Source: Methylobacter sp. (GTDB lineage Bacteria; Pseudomonadota; Gammaproteobacteria; Methylococcales; Methylomonadaceae). Taken from it: a DNA stretch of 33,236 bases. Both the position numbers and the translations under genes were made by a program. The notes under the pieces are model-generated. The model worked only from the letters and a program-made list of their open reading frames with translations, made no database searches and had not been told where the DNA came from. Positions 16,440 through 25,913 of this stretch are shown here, piece by piece. The DNA lies in contig SCPZ01000139.1 in the NCBI GenBank assembly GCA_004299305.1, positions 1 to 33,236 on the forward strand, written 5' to 3'. The first letter of the stretch is position 1. Each line of letters begins with the position of its first letter.

Positions 16440-16560
16440 TGGCACCCAAAAACTCCCGCACGCCGTTTTTCCCGGTCATCATCACAACCGCCAACACAGC
16501 CCCATAGATAATTTGCCGCATATTGGCGGCAATGCTTTGCAGGAAATTGCCTAAGGTTGT
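16440..16560 (-). pseudogene. Short orphan coding fragment, possible membrane-protein C-terminus
   Basis: Read on the minus strand, one frame from about 16557 to a TAA near 16438 encodes about 40 residues including NMRQIIYGAVLAVVMMTG and ending REFLGAK. The hydrophobic stretch looks like the last membrane helix of a transport permease, but it has no start and is cut off on its upstream side about 50 bp from the IS element. I do not recognise the parent gene. It may be a decayed remnant, or chance. Confidence 0.25.
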
Positions 16561-16604
16561 CCAATTAAATATCTTTCAGCCAGTAATGACCATAAGCGGG
16601 CATG

Positions 16605-17452
16605 AGTGCGTGTTTTAAAAGTAGCCAGTACCTGAAAAAATTTGAAAAATGGCAAATTTTTTTTGCCATGTCCAAACGAAAACGCCCTAAACGCTACCCG
16701 ACCGATTTAAACGCCCGTAAATGGAATTTGATCCGTGCACTGTTACCAGCAGCCTTGCCCGGTGGTCGACCAAGGCAAGTAAATCTTCGCAAGGTGATCA
16801 ATGCCATTTTCTATATCGCCCGGAGTGGCTGCGCTTGGCGCTTGTTACCGATGGACTACTTTCCGCCGCATCAAACGGTCTACGGGTATTTTCGGCGTTG
16901 GACCAAAGACGGCACATGGGAGAGGATTCACGATACGCTACGAGCTGATGTTCGACGAAAAGCGGGACGACATAAGCACCCTACAGCGGGAAGCATAGAT
17001 AGCCAAAGTGTTAAAACAACGGCTTTAGCGGACATCAAAGGTTATGATACCGCCAAGTGTATCCAAGGACGCAAGCGGCATATCCTTGTCGATACCTTGG
17101 GACTGATCATGGTAACAGCTGCTAATGTACCCGAGCGGGAAGGAGCGAAGCTTATTTTGCAATCACTGACGGGGAGCTGCAAAAAAATACGCCGCATTTG
17201 GGTAGACGGGGGATACAACGGTAAAGCATTCACCGCTTGGGTTGCTGAATGCTTCCGTATAATCCGGGCCGTCGTACTTCGCCCTCAGGGGACTTCAGGG
17301 TTTAAATTATTGCCCCGCCGCTGGGTTGTGGAACGGACCTTTGCTTGGCTTTATCGTTATCGCCGTTAAGGCATTTATCCATATCGTCATGATTAATTTA
17401 ATGATAAACAGGCTGGCTCGGGCTTAACCTGAGACCTTTTGAGACACGCACT
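16605..17452 (+). mobile_element. Degraded IS5-family insertion sequence, about 848 bp
   Basis: The terminal inverted repeats are AGTGCGTGTTTTAAAAG at the left (16605-16621) and, on the opposite strand, AGTGCGTGTCTCAAAAG at the right (17436-17452), 15 of 17 matching. One transposase gene lies between them. The immediate flanks (TGA at the left, TTA at the right if the ends are trimmed by one base) do not form a clear target duplication. The transposase gene carries an internal deletion near its end, so the copy is probably immobile. Confidence 0.8.
16668..17369 (+). pseudogene. IS5-family DDE transposase, C-terminally disrupted
   Basis: The ATG at 16668 gives MSKRKRPKRYPTDLN and 233 residues; an upstream in-frame ATG at 16602 lies in the terminal repeat and is unlikely. 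The N-terminal DUF4096-like part (WNLIRALLPAALPGGRPR, then FYIARSGCAWRLLP) is typical of IS5 relatives. The catalytic triad is present: Asp111 (GSIDSQSVKT), Asp180 (WVDGGYNG) and Glu222 (VVERTFAW). Translation stops at WLYRYRR, where the family continues with LSKDYE and about 30 more residues. The missing end is still in the DNA in another frame: from about 17372 it reads AFIHIVMINLMINRLARA then stop. So a deletion of a few tens of bases removed about a dozen codons and shifted the frame. Confidence 0.85.
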
Positions 17453-17496
17453 TAACTTGTGAAGTTATTTTATGCGCATTCCTAAGCCAACAACCG

Positions 17497-18885
17497 TCAT
17501 CCCCACTGCGATTTACGAACATTAAAATTGCGTCCCTTAATTTTGCCGTTTCTCAAGCAAGCCAAAGCCTTATCGACACTGCCGCGCTTGATAGCCACAT
17601 AAGCATGGGCATCAAAAATATCGATTTTGCCCACTTCGCTGCCGGCAATCCCAACCTCACCGGTTAAAGCGCCCAGTATATCTCCAGGACGCACTTTATT
17701 TTTGCGTCCGCCATCTATCCATAAGGTCACCATCGGCGGTTCAAAACGCTGTTCCAGGCTCATTTGAAACGGCGCGACTTCATCCCATTTGGCGGGAATA
17801 GCCTGATAGTCTTCGATGGCTTTAACTCGGTTTAATTCCTGTTCCGTACATAGACTTAACGACAATCCCTTGTTACCGGCGCGACCGGTGCGCCCGATTC
17901 GATGCACGTAAATTTCCGCATCCCAAGGCAATTCATAGTTAATCACCGCCTGCATATCCTTAATGTCCAGGCCTCGTGCGGCCACATCGGTCGCCACCAA
18001 AACCGAGCAACTCTTATTGGCAAAACGCACCAGCACTTGGTCCCGGTGTTTTTGCTCCAAATCGCCATGCAACGCCTGCACCGAGAAACCGCTGTTTTCC
18101 AATGAAGCGGCAACATCTTGGCAATCTCGTTTGGTATTGCAAAAAACCACGGTCGATTCAGGCCGGTAATACGATAAAAGATAACCCAGCGCGTTGATCC
18201 TTTTCGACTTTTCCACCTGATAAAAACGCTGCTCAATATCGCTGTCGTGATGACTGGTTTCAATGCTGACGGAAACCGGCTTAAATTGGAATTTCTGGCT
18301 CATCTCCCGAATAGGATCGGCGTAAGTTGCCGAAAACAATAACGTTTGCCGATGCGTCGGTGCGTATGAAATTACGTCGGAAATGGCCTCTTCAAAGCCC
18401 ATATCGAGCATCCGGTCGGCCTCATCCAGCACCAGCACCTTTAAATTACTCAAACGTAAACTGCGTTTGCGCAAATGCTCCTGCAACCGCCCCGGCGTAC
18501 CGACCACCACATGAACGCCATGCTCCAACGAGCCCAGCTGCGGCCCGAAAGGCACACCGCCGCACAAGGTCAGCACTTTGATGTTTTGCGTAAACCGGGC
18601 TAATCTTCGAATCTCTTTACAGACTTGGTCGGCAAGTTCCCTGGTTGGACAAACAACCATCGCCTGAACCCTGAAACTGTTCAAATCCAACTTGGACAAC
18701 AAACCGATACCAAAAGCAGCCGTTTTACCACTGCCGGTTTTAGCCTGTGCAATCACATCCCTGCCCTCAAGAATATGCGGCAGACTCTCCGCTTGGATAG
18801 GGGTTAAGTGGGTATAACCCAGGGATTCAATATTTTCAAGCAGGGCGGGTTTTAACGGCAGGGAAGAAAAATCAGCAGTGTTCAC
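17497..18885 (-). CDS. dbpA: ATP-dependent RNA helicase specific for 23S rRNA
   Basis: DbpA is a DEAD-box helicase targeted to hairpin 92 of 23S rRNA during large-subunit assembly. Motifs: Q motif YTHLTPIQAESLP (24-36), Walker A AKTGSGKT (48-55), PTRELADQ (80-87), GTPGR (129-133), DEAD (154-157), SAT near 190, [11 protein letters not shown] and [10 protein letters not shown] in the second RecA domain. The C-terminal domain (about 385-462, starting VTLWIDGGRKNKVRPGDILGALTGEVGI) is the RNA-binding domain that separates DbpA from other DEAD-box proteins. 462 residues matches the family. The gene converges with the IS element. Confidence 0.95.
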   Translation of the reverse strand: MNTADFSSLPLKPALLENIESLGYTHLTPIQAESLPHILEGRDVIAQAKTGSGKTAAFGIGLLSKLDLNSFRVQAMVVCPTRELADQVCKEIRRLARFTQNIKVLTLCGGVPFGPQLGSLEHGVHVVVGTPGRLQEHLRKRSLRLSNLKVLVLDEADRMLDMGFEEAISDVISYAPTHRQTLLFSATYADPIREMSQKFQFKPVSVSIETSHHDSDIEQRFYQVEKSKRINALGYLLSYYRPESTVVFCNTKRDCQDVAASLENSGFSVQALHGDLEQKHRDQVLVRFANKSCSVLVATDVAARGLDIKDMQAVINYELPWDAEIYVHRIGRTGRAGNKGLSLSLCTEQELNRVKAIEDYQAIPAKWDEVAPFQMSLEQRFEPPMVTLWIDGGRKNKVRPGDILGALTGEVGIAGSEVGKIDIFDAHAYVAIKRGSVDKALACLRNGKIKGRNFNVRKSQWG

Positions 18886-19134
18886 AAGGACTCTTTAGGC
18901 TTAAGCGAATGACAGCGAACTGCCGTCATTTGATTGCGTATGATACCAGATACTGGCTTATGAAGGGGGCGAGATTGGACTCTGGGTATCGTTATAAGTG
19001 CGGAAATTTCGCAATAACCAGCAAGCAAAATAAAACGCCGACTGTATAGTTGCAGCAAATGCTCATAAAATTAAGTTCGCCAAGCATGGCAATAAAGCGA
19101 TAGCATTATCATAATGAAGACTGCGGGGAGATTT
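18886..19134. other. Intergenic region between dbpA and the first Uma2 gene
   Basis: The genes on either side diverge, so promoters for both should lie here. I found no clear sigma-70 pair, hairpin or RNA gene. Confidence 0.4.
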
Positions 19135-19692
19135 ATGTTAAGTCTAGCCATTAAACAAGACACTTATCAGGACATTATCGATTTGCCGGAAAACATGGTC
19201 GGCGAAATCATTAACGGTCGATTGGAAACCCATCCTCGACCTGCACCTAAACATGCCGTAGCTTCTTCGTCTATTGGCGCAGAATTGGTTTCTCCATTTC
19301 AAAAAGGACGAAATGGCCCTGGGGGCTGGTGGATTATTGACGAACCGGAATGCCATTTGGGCCCTGATATTTTAGTCCCCGACTTGGCTGGTTGGCGAAG
19401 GCAAAAAATGCCGACTTTGCCAACAACAGCATGGTTTGATGTGGTTCCAGACTGGATTTGTGAGGTCTTATCGCCATCAACGGCACGCTTGGATCGCATT
19501 GTTAAGATGCCCATCTACGCATCGCTCGGCGTTGCTTACCTCTGGCTAGTCGACCCTATCTTGCAAACACTGGAAGCCTATGAATTGCATGACCAACGTT
19601 GGTTATTAATCGGTTCTTATGCCGACGACCAACAAATAGCCGTTGCTCCATTTGGAGAACATACTTTTTTACTTTCTGACTTATGGGAATAA
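19135..19692 (+). CDS. Uma2-family putative endonuclease (copy 1)
   Basis: Uma2 (DUF820) proteins have a PD-(D/E)XK nuclease fold; their cellular role is unsettled. The start at 19135 was preferred because GGGGAG lies just upstream; an ATG seven codons earlier has no ribosome site. Conserved points: MVGEIINGRLETHPRPAPKHA near the N-terminus, GPDILVPDLAGWRR in the middle (Asp of the metal site), PDWICEVLSPSTARLDRIVKMPIYA (Glu and Lys of the active site), then GVAYLWLVDP. 185 residues is normal. The gene at 32333 is a close paralogue. Confidence 0.85.
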   Translation: MLSLAIKQDTYQDIIDLPENMVGEIINGRLETHPRPAPKHAVASSSIGAELVSPFQKGRNGPGGWWIIDEPECHLGPDILVPDLAGWRRQKMPTLPTTAWFDVVPDWICEVLSPSTARLDRIVKMPIYASLGVAYLWLVDPILQTLEAYELHDQRWLLIGSYADDQQIAVAPFGEHTFLLSDLWE

Positions 19693-19702
19693 CAAATCAT
19701 CC

Positions 19703-20101
19703 ATGAAAATCAAATACTCATCCTCTATTTTCGGCCTCGCTTTAATTATCGTTATTTCAGGCTGCGCCACGGAGCCGGAAAAACCGCTTGAACAAGCCGA
19801 GCCCACACCGCTTGTTAGCGACTACCCTACCCGCGACCGCGTAGAATACGTTTTAAACTGCGTCGCCCAACACGGCGGCCTGACCTATATCACCCAATAT
19901 GCCTGCGGCTGCAAAATCGACAAAATTGCTGAAAAACTGAATTTTTCTGAATACGAGTCCGCCAAAACCTTTACTTATTTGACTAAAGGACAAACCGGCG
20001 ATGCAGCATCGGCCATGCGCGACCCCGCTCAATCCAAAGACTTGAGAAAACGACTTAAAGACGCTGAAGCATATGCCGAGAAAAGCTGTTTTGTGAAATA
20101 A
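19703..20101 (+). CDS. Small Cys-containing lipoprotein of unknown function
   Basis: Not recognised as a named family. From the ATG at 19703 the 132-residue product begins with a lipoprotein signal (KIKYSSSIFGLALIIVISGC, lipidated Cys21). A short Pro/Glu-rich linker follows, then a domain with four more Cys (Cys53, Cys68, Cys70, Cys129) in the pattern LNCVAQHGG ... YACGCKIDKIA ... KSCF. The end is Lys/Asp-rich and helical. The Cys-X-Cys pair could form disulfides or bind metal or haem, but no CXXCH motif is present. It starts 10 nt after the Uma2 stop, and a terminator follows 12 nt after its own stop. A periplasmic outer-membrane-anchored role is likely; the function is unknown. Confidence 0.75.
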   Translation: MKIKYSSSIFGLALIIVISGCATEPEKPLEQAEPTPLVSDYPTRDRVEYVLNCVAQHGGLTYITQYACGCKIDKIAEKLNFSEYESAKTFTYLTKGQTGDAASAMRDPAQSKDLRKRLKDAEAYAEKSCFVK

Positions 20102-20113
20102 AACAGCAATTAA

Positions 20114-20135
20114 GGGCGGCCAAGACCGCCCTTTT
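20114..20135 (+). terminator. Rho-independent terminator after the lipoprotein gene
   Basis: A perfect 6-bp stem GGGCGG/CCGCCC with a 6-nt loop is followed by TTTT, 12 nt past the lipoprotein stop codon. Confidence 0.85.
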
Positions 20136-20274
20136 AGTTAGACGCTAAACCAAACAAAACTTCTTTATTTTTAACTGGGAATCACCTTGCCCGCCCACCG
20201 AAATATATCGCATAACTTGCAGGCAACCGGGCCACTATTATTTTGCACCGATAGACAAATGGCGCCACCCCAAC

Positions 20275-20622
20275 TTATCCAAAAGTAGAACCATTCCAGC
20301 CCCATAAATTAGCAGCGCAATTGCTAAACTCAATATAAACACGCTCAGCAGGAAGCTGTAAGTTGCTTGCCAACAACTGACTGATAGCAGCCGAAAGCGA
20401 CTTGGCTTGTTGAGCGCTAAGACCGATACTTTTACACTCGACAAAAGCCAATGCTTCATTGCTGCCCCCAAACAGCATATCCTTGTCGCCCGTTAACTCA
20501 ACCATGACATAACGTTCAGGTTTGCCGGTTTCTTTGGCAAGCAGTTGTGAAAATTGGCTTAATAATTTTGCGGACGGTTCTTTATCGATTGCAATATTGG
20601 TTGTTAATTTCAAATACGGCAT
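20275..20622 (-). CDS. MIF-like tautomerase family protein
   Basis: The 115-residue protein has the features of the macrophage-migration-inhibitory-factor/tautomerase superfamily: Pro directly after the initiator Met (MPYLKLTTN), which would be the catalytic base once Met is removed; the ERYVMVELTGDKDMLFGGSNEALAFVECKSIG block (about residues 36-67); and the AERVYIEFSNCAANLWGWNGSTFG end. 115 residues is the MIF length, as opposed to the short 4-oxalocrotonate type. Known members tautomerise phenylpyruvate in vitro, but the bacterial substrate is usually unknown. It stands alone on the minus strand, divergent from the formate dehydrogenase operon. Confidence 0.87.
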   Translation of the reverse strand: MPYLKLTTNIAIDKEPSAKLLSQFSQLLAKETGKPERYVMVELTGDKDMLFGGSNEALAFVECKSIGLSAQQAKSLSAAISQLLASNLQLPAERVYIEFSNCAANLWGWNGSTFG

Positions 20623-20861
20623 AAAATCCTCTCTTCTATGTGGTTAAGACTAATAATGTACTCTAACTAGCGCTGGAAATTAGCGCTTAATTGTTTATAA
20701 AAATCCAACGCTGCCCTGAAACACGAGCTTATATGTAAACAGTCTGTTACCTAAAAACAGACATATCGTTTTAAAGCGCAGTGTTTGAAAAATATTCATT
20801 ATAAATAGATACATAACTGATATTTTTAAAACACTTACAGTTTTTGTCCATTTAGACCATT
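20623..20861. other. Intergenic region upstream of the formate dehydrogenase operon
   Basis: AT-rich and non-coding. Apart from the promoter described at 20862-20890, I see no RNA gene or clear operator. Confidence 0.4.
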
Positions 20862-20890
20862 TTTACACTCAAAATATCTTGTGCTATGCT
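20862..20890 (+). promoter_or_regulatory. Sigma-70 type promoter for the fds operon
   Basis: TTTACA (20862-20867) and TATGCT (20885-20890) are separated by exactly 17 nt, about 75 nt upstream of the first start codon. The match is 5 of 6 at -35 and 4 of 6 at -10. No other candidate in this AT-rich region is as good. Confidence 0.6.
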
Positions 20891-20962
20891 ACCCGGCACA
20901 CTTAAATATGCAACAGTCAGGAACTGCCGTTGTTTTAATCCGGATGGATTCTCCATATTGAG

Positions 20963-21445
20963 ATGATCATGACTGAATCAGGCAACACGCAATCAATCGT
21001 GCAAGAAATAATCGCCGCGCTCAAAGACAAGCCAGGCGCTCTTTTACCTATCTTGCATGGTGTTCAAAATGCTCTTGGTTATATACCTGCTGAAAACATC
21101 CCAGACATCGCCACAGCACTTAACCTTTCCCGCGCCGAAGTTCACGGCGTCATCAGCTTTTACCACTATTTCAGGGACACCCCGCCAGGCAAACAAACCA
21201 TTCACCTTTGCCGGGCGGAATCTTGCCAAGCCATGGGCGGAAGACAGCTGGAAGAGCATGTTAAAAGCAAGCTGGGCATTGATTTTCATGAAACGACCGC
21301 AGACGGCAAATTCTCCCTTGAACCTGTTTACTGTTTAGGGAACTGCGCCTGTTCACCGGCTATGCAAATCGGCAAGGAAATTTACGGTCGCGTAACATCG
21401 GACAGCTTTGATGCAACCATCACTAATCCAGAGGCATCAGCATGA
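20963..21445 (+). CDS. fdsG: NAD-dependent formate dehydrogenase gamma subunit
   Basis: FdsG resembles NuoE and carries one 2Fe-2S cluster in the soluble formate dehydrogenase. Cluster ligands are visible as CRAESC (Cys83, Cys88) and CLGNC (Cys124, Cys128). The N-terminal helical part ([18 protein letters not shown] ... [15 protein letters not shown]-like) is typical of NuoE-type subunits. 160 residues is the usual size. Two ATG codons, 20963 and 20969, are possible; the second has a better-placed GAG. Its end overlaps the fdsB start by 4 nt, indicating coupled translation. Confidence 0.93.
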   Translation: MIMTESGNTQSIVQEIIAALKDKPGALLPILHGVQNALGYIPAENIPDIATALNLSRAEVHGVISFYHYFRDTPPGKQTIHLCRAESCQAMGGRQLEEHVKSKLGIDFHETTADGKFSLEPVYCLGNCACSPAMQIGKEIYGRVTSDSFDATITNPEASA

Positions 21446-22995
21446 GTATCACTATTTATGTTCCGTGCGATTCCAGCGCTGCATCACTGGGCGCTAATCG
21501 CGTTGCTGCGGCTATTACCCAAGAAGCCGCAAAACGCGGCATTGCTATTAATCTGGTTCGTAACGGCTCAAGAGGCATGTACTGGCTGGAGCCGCTGGTT
21601 GAAGTGGCAAGCGCTAAAGGCCGCGTGGCCTATGGTCCTGTCCAACCCAACGACGTATCGGGTTTGTTCGATGCCGACTTTACAGAAGGCGGCGTACATG
21701 CGCTAAGTTTAGGCCTGACTGAAGAGCTGGATTATTTCAAGAAACAGCAACGCCTAACCTTTGCCCGCATCGGCAAAACCGATCCCGCCAATTTAACTGA
21801 TTATATTGAAAATGACGGTTATCGCGGTTTGAAAAATGCGCTAGCCATGACGCAAGAACAAATCGTCCAAGCAGTAACCGACTCGGGCTTACGCGGTCGC
21901 GGCGGCGCAGCCTTTCCAACCGGCATAAAATGGAAGACCGTACTCAACACCGCATCGCTGCAAAAATACATTATCTGCAATGCCGACGAAGGCGATTCCG
22001 GCACCTTCTCCGACCGCATGGTCATGGAAGGCGATCCTTTCGTGTTAATCGAAGGCATGACTATTGCCGGTTTAGGCGTCGACGCAACGCAAGGTTATAT
22101 CTATCTGCGCATAGAATATCCGCACGCTTTTGACGTGCTGAATGCCGCAATTGCGACTGCTTATGAAGCCGGCTATTTGGGCGAAAACATTCAAGGCAGC
22201 GGCAAGACTTTCCACTTGGAAGTCAGACAAGGCGCAGGCGCTTATGTCTGCGGCGAAGAAACATCATTAATGGAAAGCCTGGAAGGAAAACGCGGCTTGG
22301 TGCGTTTCAAACCGCCCTTACCCGCCATTAAAGGCTTGTTCGGCCAACCTACTGTCGTCAACAACGTTATTTCCCTGGCTTCAATACCGGTTATTTTGGA
22401 TAAAGGCGGCGATTATTACCGCGATTTCGGCATGGGCCGTTCGCGCGGCACCTTGCCGGTGCAATTGGCGGGCAACATCAAACGCCCCGGCTTGGTCGAG
22501 CTGGGCTTCGGTTTGACTTTGCGCGAACTACTCTACGATTTCGGCGGCGGTTCCGCTTCCGGAAGACCGATTCGCGCCGTCCAGGTAGGCGGCCCGCTCG
22601 GCGCTTATCTGCCCGAATCGCAATTCGACACCCCGTTAGATTACGAGGCCTTTGCCGCCATTTGGGCGGTAGTAGGACATGGCGGCATTGTCGTTTTCGA
22701 CGATACCGTCAACATGGCTGAAATGGCCCGCTATAGCATGGAATTTTGTAAAGAAGAATCTTGCGGCAAGTGTACGCCTTGCCGCATCGGCTCCACCCGT
22801 GGCGTAGAAGTCATGGACGACATTATTAACGGTCGCAACCTCGACAAAAATATCCCTTTGTTACGTGATCTTTGCGACACCTTACTCAACGGCTCCCTCT
22901 GTGCATTAGGCGGTATGACGCCCTACCCTGTACTGAGCGCTTTAAACCATTTTCCTGAGGATTTCGGGGTAAATGAAAAAGCCACTGCCGCCTGA
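21442..22995 (+). CDS. fdsB: NAD-dependent formate dehydrogenase beta subunit (NADH-binding)
   Basis: FdsB is a NuoF-like flavoprotein that passes electrons from formate to NAD+. The N-terminal part (1-110) resembles the thioredoxin-like domain fused to NuoF in formate dehydrogenases and hydrogenases. The FMN/NADH site includes [17 protein letters not shown] (about 151-167) and [20 protein letters not shown]. The 4Fe-4S ligands are SCGKCTPC (Cys441, Cys444, Cys447) plus a later Cys in NGSLCALGG. 517 residues matches FdsB. It sits between fdsG and fdsA with minimal spacing. Confidence 0.95.
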   Translation: MSITIYVPCDSSAASLGANRVAAAITQEAAKRGIAINLVRNGSRGMYWLEPLVEVASAKGRVAYGPVQPNDVSGLFDADFTEGGVHALSLGLTEELDYFKKQQRLTFARIGKTDPANLTDYIENDGYRGLKNALAMTQEQIVQAVTDSGLRGRGGAAFPTGIKWKTVLNTASLQKYIICNADEGDSGTFSDRMVMEGDPFVLIEGMTIAGLGVDATQGYIYLRIEYPHAFDVLNAAIATAYEAGYLGENIQGSGKTFHLEVRQGAGAYVCGEETSLMESLEGKRGLVRFKPPLPAIKGLFGQPTVVNNVISLASIPVILDKGGDYYRDFGMGRSRGTLPVQLAGNIKRPGLVELGFGLTLRELLYDFGGGSASGRPIRAVQVGGPLGAYLPESQFDTPLDYEAFAAIWAVVGHGGIVVFDDTVNMAEMARYSMEFCKEESCGKCTPCRIGSTRGVEVMDDIINGRNLDKNIPLLRDLCDTLLNGSLCALGGMTPYPVLSALNHFPEDFGVNEKATAA

Positions 22996-23016
22996 TAATG
23001 ATTTGAGGAGATTACA

Positions 23017-25866
23017 ATGTCGATGAATAAAGAAAAAGATTTTGGCACACCAGCCGCTACCAGCGAAAACATGGTTACGCTGGAAATTGATGGTTTTCAG
23101 GTAACGGCTCCGGCAGGAACCTCGGTCATGCGAGCCGCGGCAAGCATTGGCATTGAAATCCCCAAATTATGCGCAACCGACAGCATCGAACCGTTCGGTT
23201 CGTGCCGTCTTTGCCTAGTGCAAATAGAAGGCGCCAGAGGCTTGCCCGCATCATGCACAACGCCCGTTGCCGAAGGTTTAAAAATCGTCACCCAGAATAA
23301 AAAACTGGCCGACGTGCGTCGCGGCATCATGGAACTGTATATTTCCGATCACCCGCTAGACTGCTTGACCTGCTCGGCCAATGGCGATTGTGAACTGCAA
23401 GACATGGCGGGGGCAGTCGGTTTGCGCGAAGTGCGTTACAACCCGGTTGAAACGCACCTGAACGCGACCAAAGACCACAGCAACCCTTACTTCAGCTTCG
23501 ACCCCAGCAAATGTATCGTTTGTTCACGCTGCGTCAGGGCTTGTGAAGAAACCCAAGGCACATTCGCATTAACGATTGACGGTCGCGGCTTCGATTCGAA
23601 AGTATCGCCCAGTCAAAACCAGCCTTTCCTGGATTCCGAATGCGTTTCCTGCGGTGCTTGCGTGCAAGCCTGCCCGACCGCAACCTTGATGGAAAAAGCG
23701 GTGATCGACAACGGCCAGCCCGAACATGCAATCGTGACCACCTGCGCTTATTGCGGTGTCGGTTGCTCATTCCGGGCGGAAATGAAAGGCGAACAAGTCA
23801 TCCGCATGGTTCCCGCGAAAGACGGCAAAGCCAACCATGGCCATTCCTGCGTCAAAGGCCGTTTTGCGTTCGGTTATGCGACCCACAAAGACCGCATCAC
23901 TAAGCCGATGATCCGCGCCAGCATTAAAGATGCCTGGAAAGAAGTTAGCTGGGAAGAAGCGATTAGCTATGCCGCGTCGGAATTAAAACGCATCCAGACA
24001 AAATACGGCAAAGACTCGATCGGCGGCATTACCTCTTCGCGCTGCACCAATGAAGAAACCTATTTGGTGCAAAAACTGATCCGGGCCGGCTTCGGCAATA
24101 ACAACGTCGATACCTGCGCACGGGTTTGCCATTCACCGACCGGTTACGGCCTAAAACAAACGTTCGGCGAAGCGTCCGGTACCCAGGACTTCGACTCAGT
24201 CATGAAAGCCGATGTGATTATGGTGATCGGCGTCAATCCGACCGACGGCCATCCGGTGTTCGGCTCGCAAATGAAAAAACGCCTGCGTCAAGGCGCGAAA
24301 CTGATCGTCGTCGATCCGCGTGAAATCGACCTGGTCAAAACCCCGCATGTCAAAGCCAGTCATCACCTGAAACTGCGTCCCGGCACCAATGTCGCGATGA
24401 TCAATGCGTTGGCTCATGTTGTCGTGACCGAAAACCTGATGGATGAAGGCTTTGTCAATGCGCGTTGCGATGTTGCCGCTTTCGCTAAATGGAAAACCTT
24501 TATTAGCGATGAACGCCATTCGCCGGAAGCTTCTGAAGCCATTACCGGCATTCCTGCCACCGAACTCAGGGCCGCTGCACGGCTTTACGCTACAGCAGGA
24601 AACGGCGCAATTTATTACGGCTTGGGCGTAACCGAACATAGCCAAGGCTCCACCACGGTTATCGGCATTGCCAACCTGGCGATGGCGACCGGCAACCTGG
24701 GCCATGACGGTGCCGGCGTAAATCCATTGCGCGGACAAAACAACGTGCAGGGCTCTTGCGATATGGGCTCGTTCCCGCATGAATTCCCCGGTTATCGCCA
24801 TGTCTCCGATCCAGCAACGCACAAGCTGTTTGAAAACGCATGGCAGGCCGAGCTCAGTGCAGAGCCGGGCTTACGAATCCCGAACATGTTCGAGGCAGCG
24901 CTGGACCACAGTTTTATGGGACTGTACTGCGAAGGCGAAGACATTGCCCAATCCGACCCGGACATTAAACACGTTCATGCCGCGTTACGGGCTATGGAAT
25001 GCGTGATCGTTCAAGATATATTCCTGAACGAAACCGCCAAATTCGCGCATGTTTTCCTACCGGGCTCATCATTCCTGGAAAAGAACGGCACCTTTACCAA
25101 TGCCGAACGCCGCATTTCGCCGGTACGTAAAGTCATGTCGCCGTTGGCAGGCTACCAGGATTGGGAAGTGACTCAAATGCTGGCTAATGCAATGGGGTAT
25201 CCGATGAATTACAGCCATCCGTCGGAAATCATGGATGAAATCGCACGGCTTACGCCCAGCTTTACCGGCGTCAGCTACGAAAAAATCGAACGTCTCGGCA
25301 GCGTGCAATGGCCGTGCAATGATGAAGCGCCTGAAGGTACGCCGATTATGCATACCGATCATTTCTTGCGCGAAAACGGTAAAGGCTTGTTTATGCTGAC
25401 CGAATTTGTCCCTACGACAGAACGTGTAACCGGAAAATATCCGCTGATTCTGACCACCGGTCGTATTTTGTCGCAATATAATGTCGGCGCACAAACACGC
25501 CGTACCGAAAATGTCGCCTGGCATTCGGAAGATCGCCTGGAAATTCATCCGCACGATGCCGAAGATCGCGGCGTAAACAGCGGCGACTGGGTCGGGATTA
25601 AAAGCCGCGCCGGTGAGACCGTATTGCGTGCCTTGGTAACCGATCGCGTGCAACCGGGCGTTGTTTATACCACCTTCCATTTCCCTGAATCCGGCGCCAA
25701 CGTGATCACCACCGACAACTCCGATTGGGCGACCAACTGCCCGGAATACAAAGTGACGGCCGTGCAAATCACCAAAGTCAGCCAACCTTCGGAATGGCAA
25801 CAGCAATACAGCGCCTTTTCGGAACAACAGCTCGAACTGCTGGAACAAGGAACAGGTCATGACTGA
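23017..25866 (+). CDS. fdsA: NAD-dependent formate dehydrogenase alpha subunit (Mo/W catalytic)
   Basis: FdsA oxidises formate to CO2 at a bis-pterin molybdenum or tungsten centre in the cytoplasm. The N-terminal NuoG-like part carries a 2Fe-2S site (Cys52, 63, 66, 80), a His-ligated cluster (His112, Cys116, 119, 125), and two ferredoxin-type 4Fe-4S sites (CIVCSRCVRAC, 166-176; CVSCGACVQAC, 209-219). The FdhF-like part follows, with a further 4Fe-4S site (Cys243, 246, 250, 278) and the metal ligand Cys371 in CARVCHSPTG. This is cysteine, not selenocysteine. The C-terminal pterin-binding domain begins near PLILTTGRILSQYN. 949 residues is normal. Codon use is richer in G+C than in the flagellar genes, as expected for a well-expressed enzyme. 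Confidence 0.96.
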   Translation: MSMNKEKDFGTPAATSENMVTLEIDGFQVTAPAGTSVMRAAASIGIEIPKLCATDSIEPFGSCRLCLVQIEGARGLPASCTTPVAEGLKIVTQNKKLADVRRGIMELYISDHPLDCLTCSANGDCELQDMAGAVGLREVRYNPVETHLNATKDHSNPYFSFDPSKCIVCSRCVRACEETQGTFALTIDGRGFDSKVSPSQNQPFLDSECVSCGACVQACPTATLMEKAVIDNGQPEHAIVTTCAYCGVGCSFRAEMKGEQVIRMVPAKDGKANHGHSCVKGRFAFGYATHKDRITKPMIRASIKDAWKEVSWEEAISYAASELKRIQTKYGKDSIGGITSSRCTNEETYLVQKLIRAGFGNNNVDTCARVCHSPTGYGLKQTFGEASGTQDFDSVMKADVIMVIGVNPTDGHPVFGSQMKKRLRQGAKLIVVDPREIDLVKTPHVKASHHLKLRPGTNVAMINALAHVVVTENLMDEGFVNARCDVAAFAKWKTFISDERHSPEASEAITGIPATELRAAARLYATAGNGAIYYGLGVTEHSQGSTTVIGIANLAMATGNLGHDGAGVNPLRGQNNVQGSCDMGSFPHEFPGYRHVSDPATHKLFENAWQAELSAEPGLRIPNMFEAALDHSFMGLYCEGEDIAQSDPDIKHVHAALRAMECVIVQDIFLNETAKFAHVFLPGSSFLEKNGTFTNAERRISPVRKVMSPLAGYQDWEVTQMLANAMGYPMNYSHPSEIMDEIARLTPSFTGVSYEKIERLGSVQWPCNDEAPEGTPIMHTDHFLRENGKGLFMLTEFVPTTERVTGKYPLILTTGRILSQYNVGAQTRRTENVAWHSEDRLEIHPHDAEDRGVNSGDWVGIKSRAGETVLRALVTDRVQPGVVYTTFHFPESGANVITTDNSDWATNCPEYKVTAVQITKVSQPSEWQQQYSAFSEQQLELLEQGTGHD

Positions 25867-25913
25867 CGGCGCTGCCGCCGGTTTTCGGCTGCATGGATAC
25901 AGGAAATAAATCA

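Noticed and set aside
20238-20471. Second reading frame over the tautomerase gene with hydrophobic residues
   Set aside because: It overlaps the well-supported MIF-like gene on the same strand and has no ribosome site.
24196-24822. A 208-codon open frame antisense to fdsA
   Set aside because: Same reason: a shadow of a conserved gene, without ribosome site or recognisable protein.
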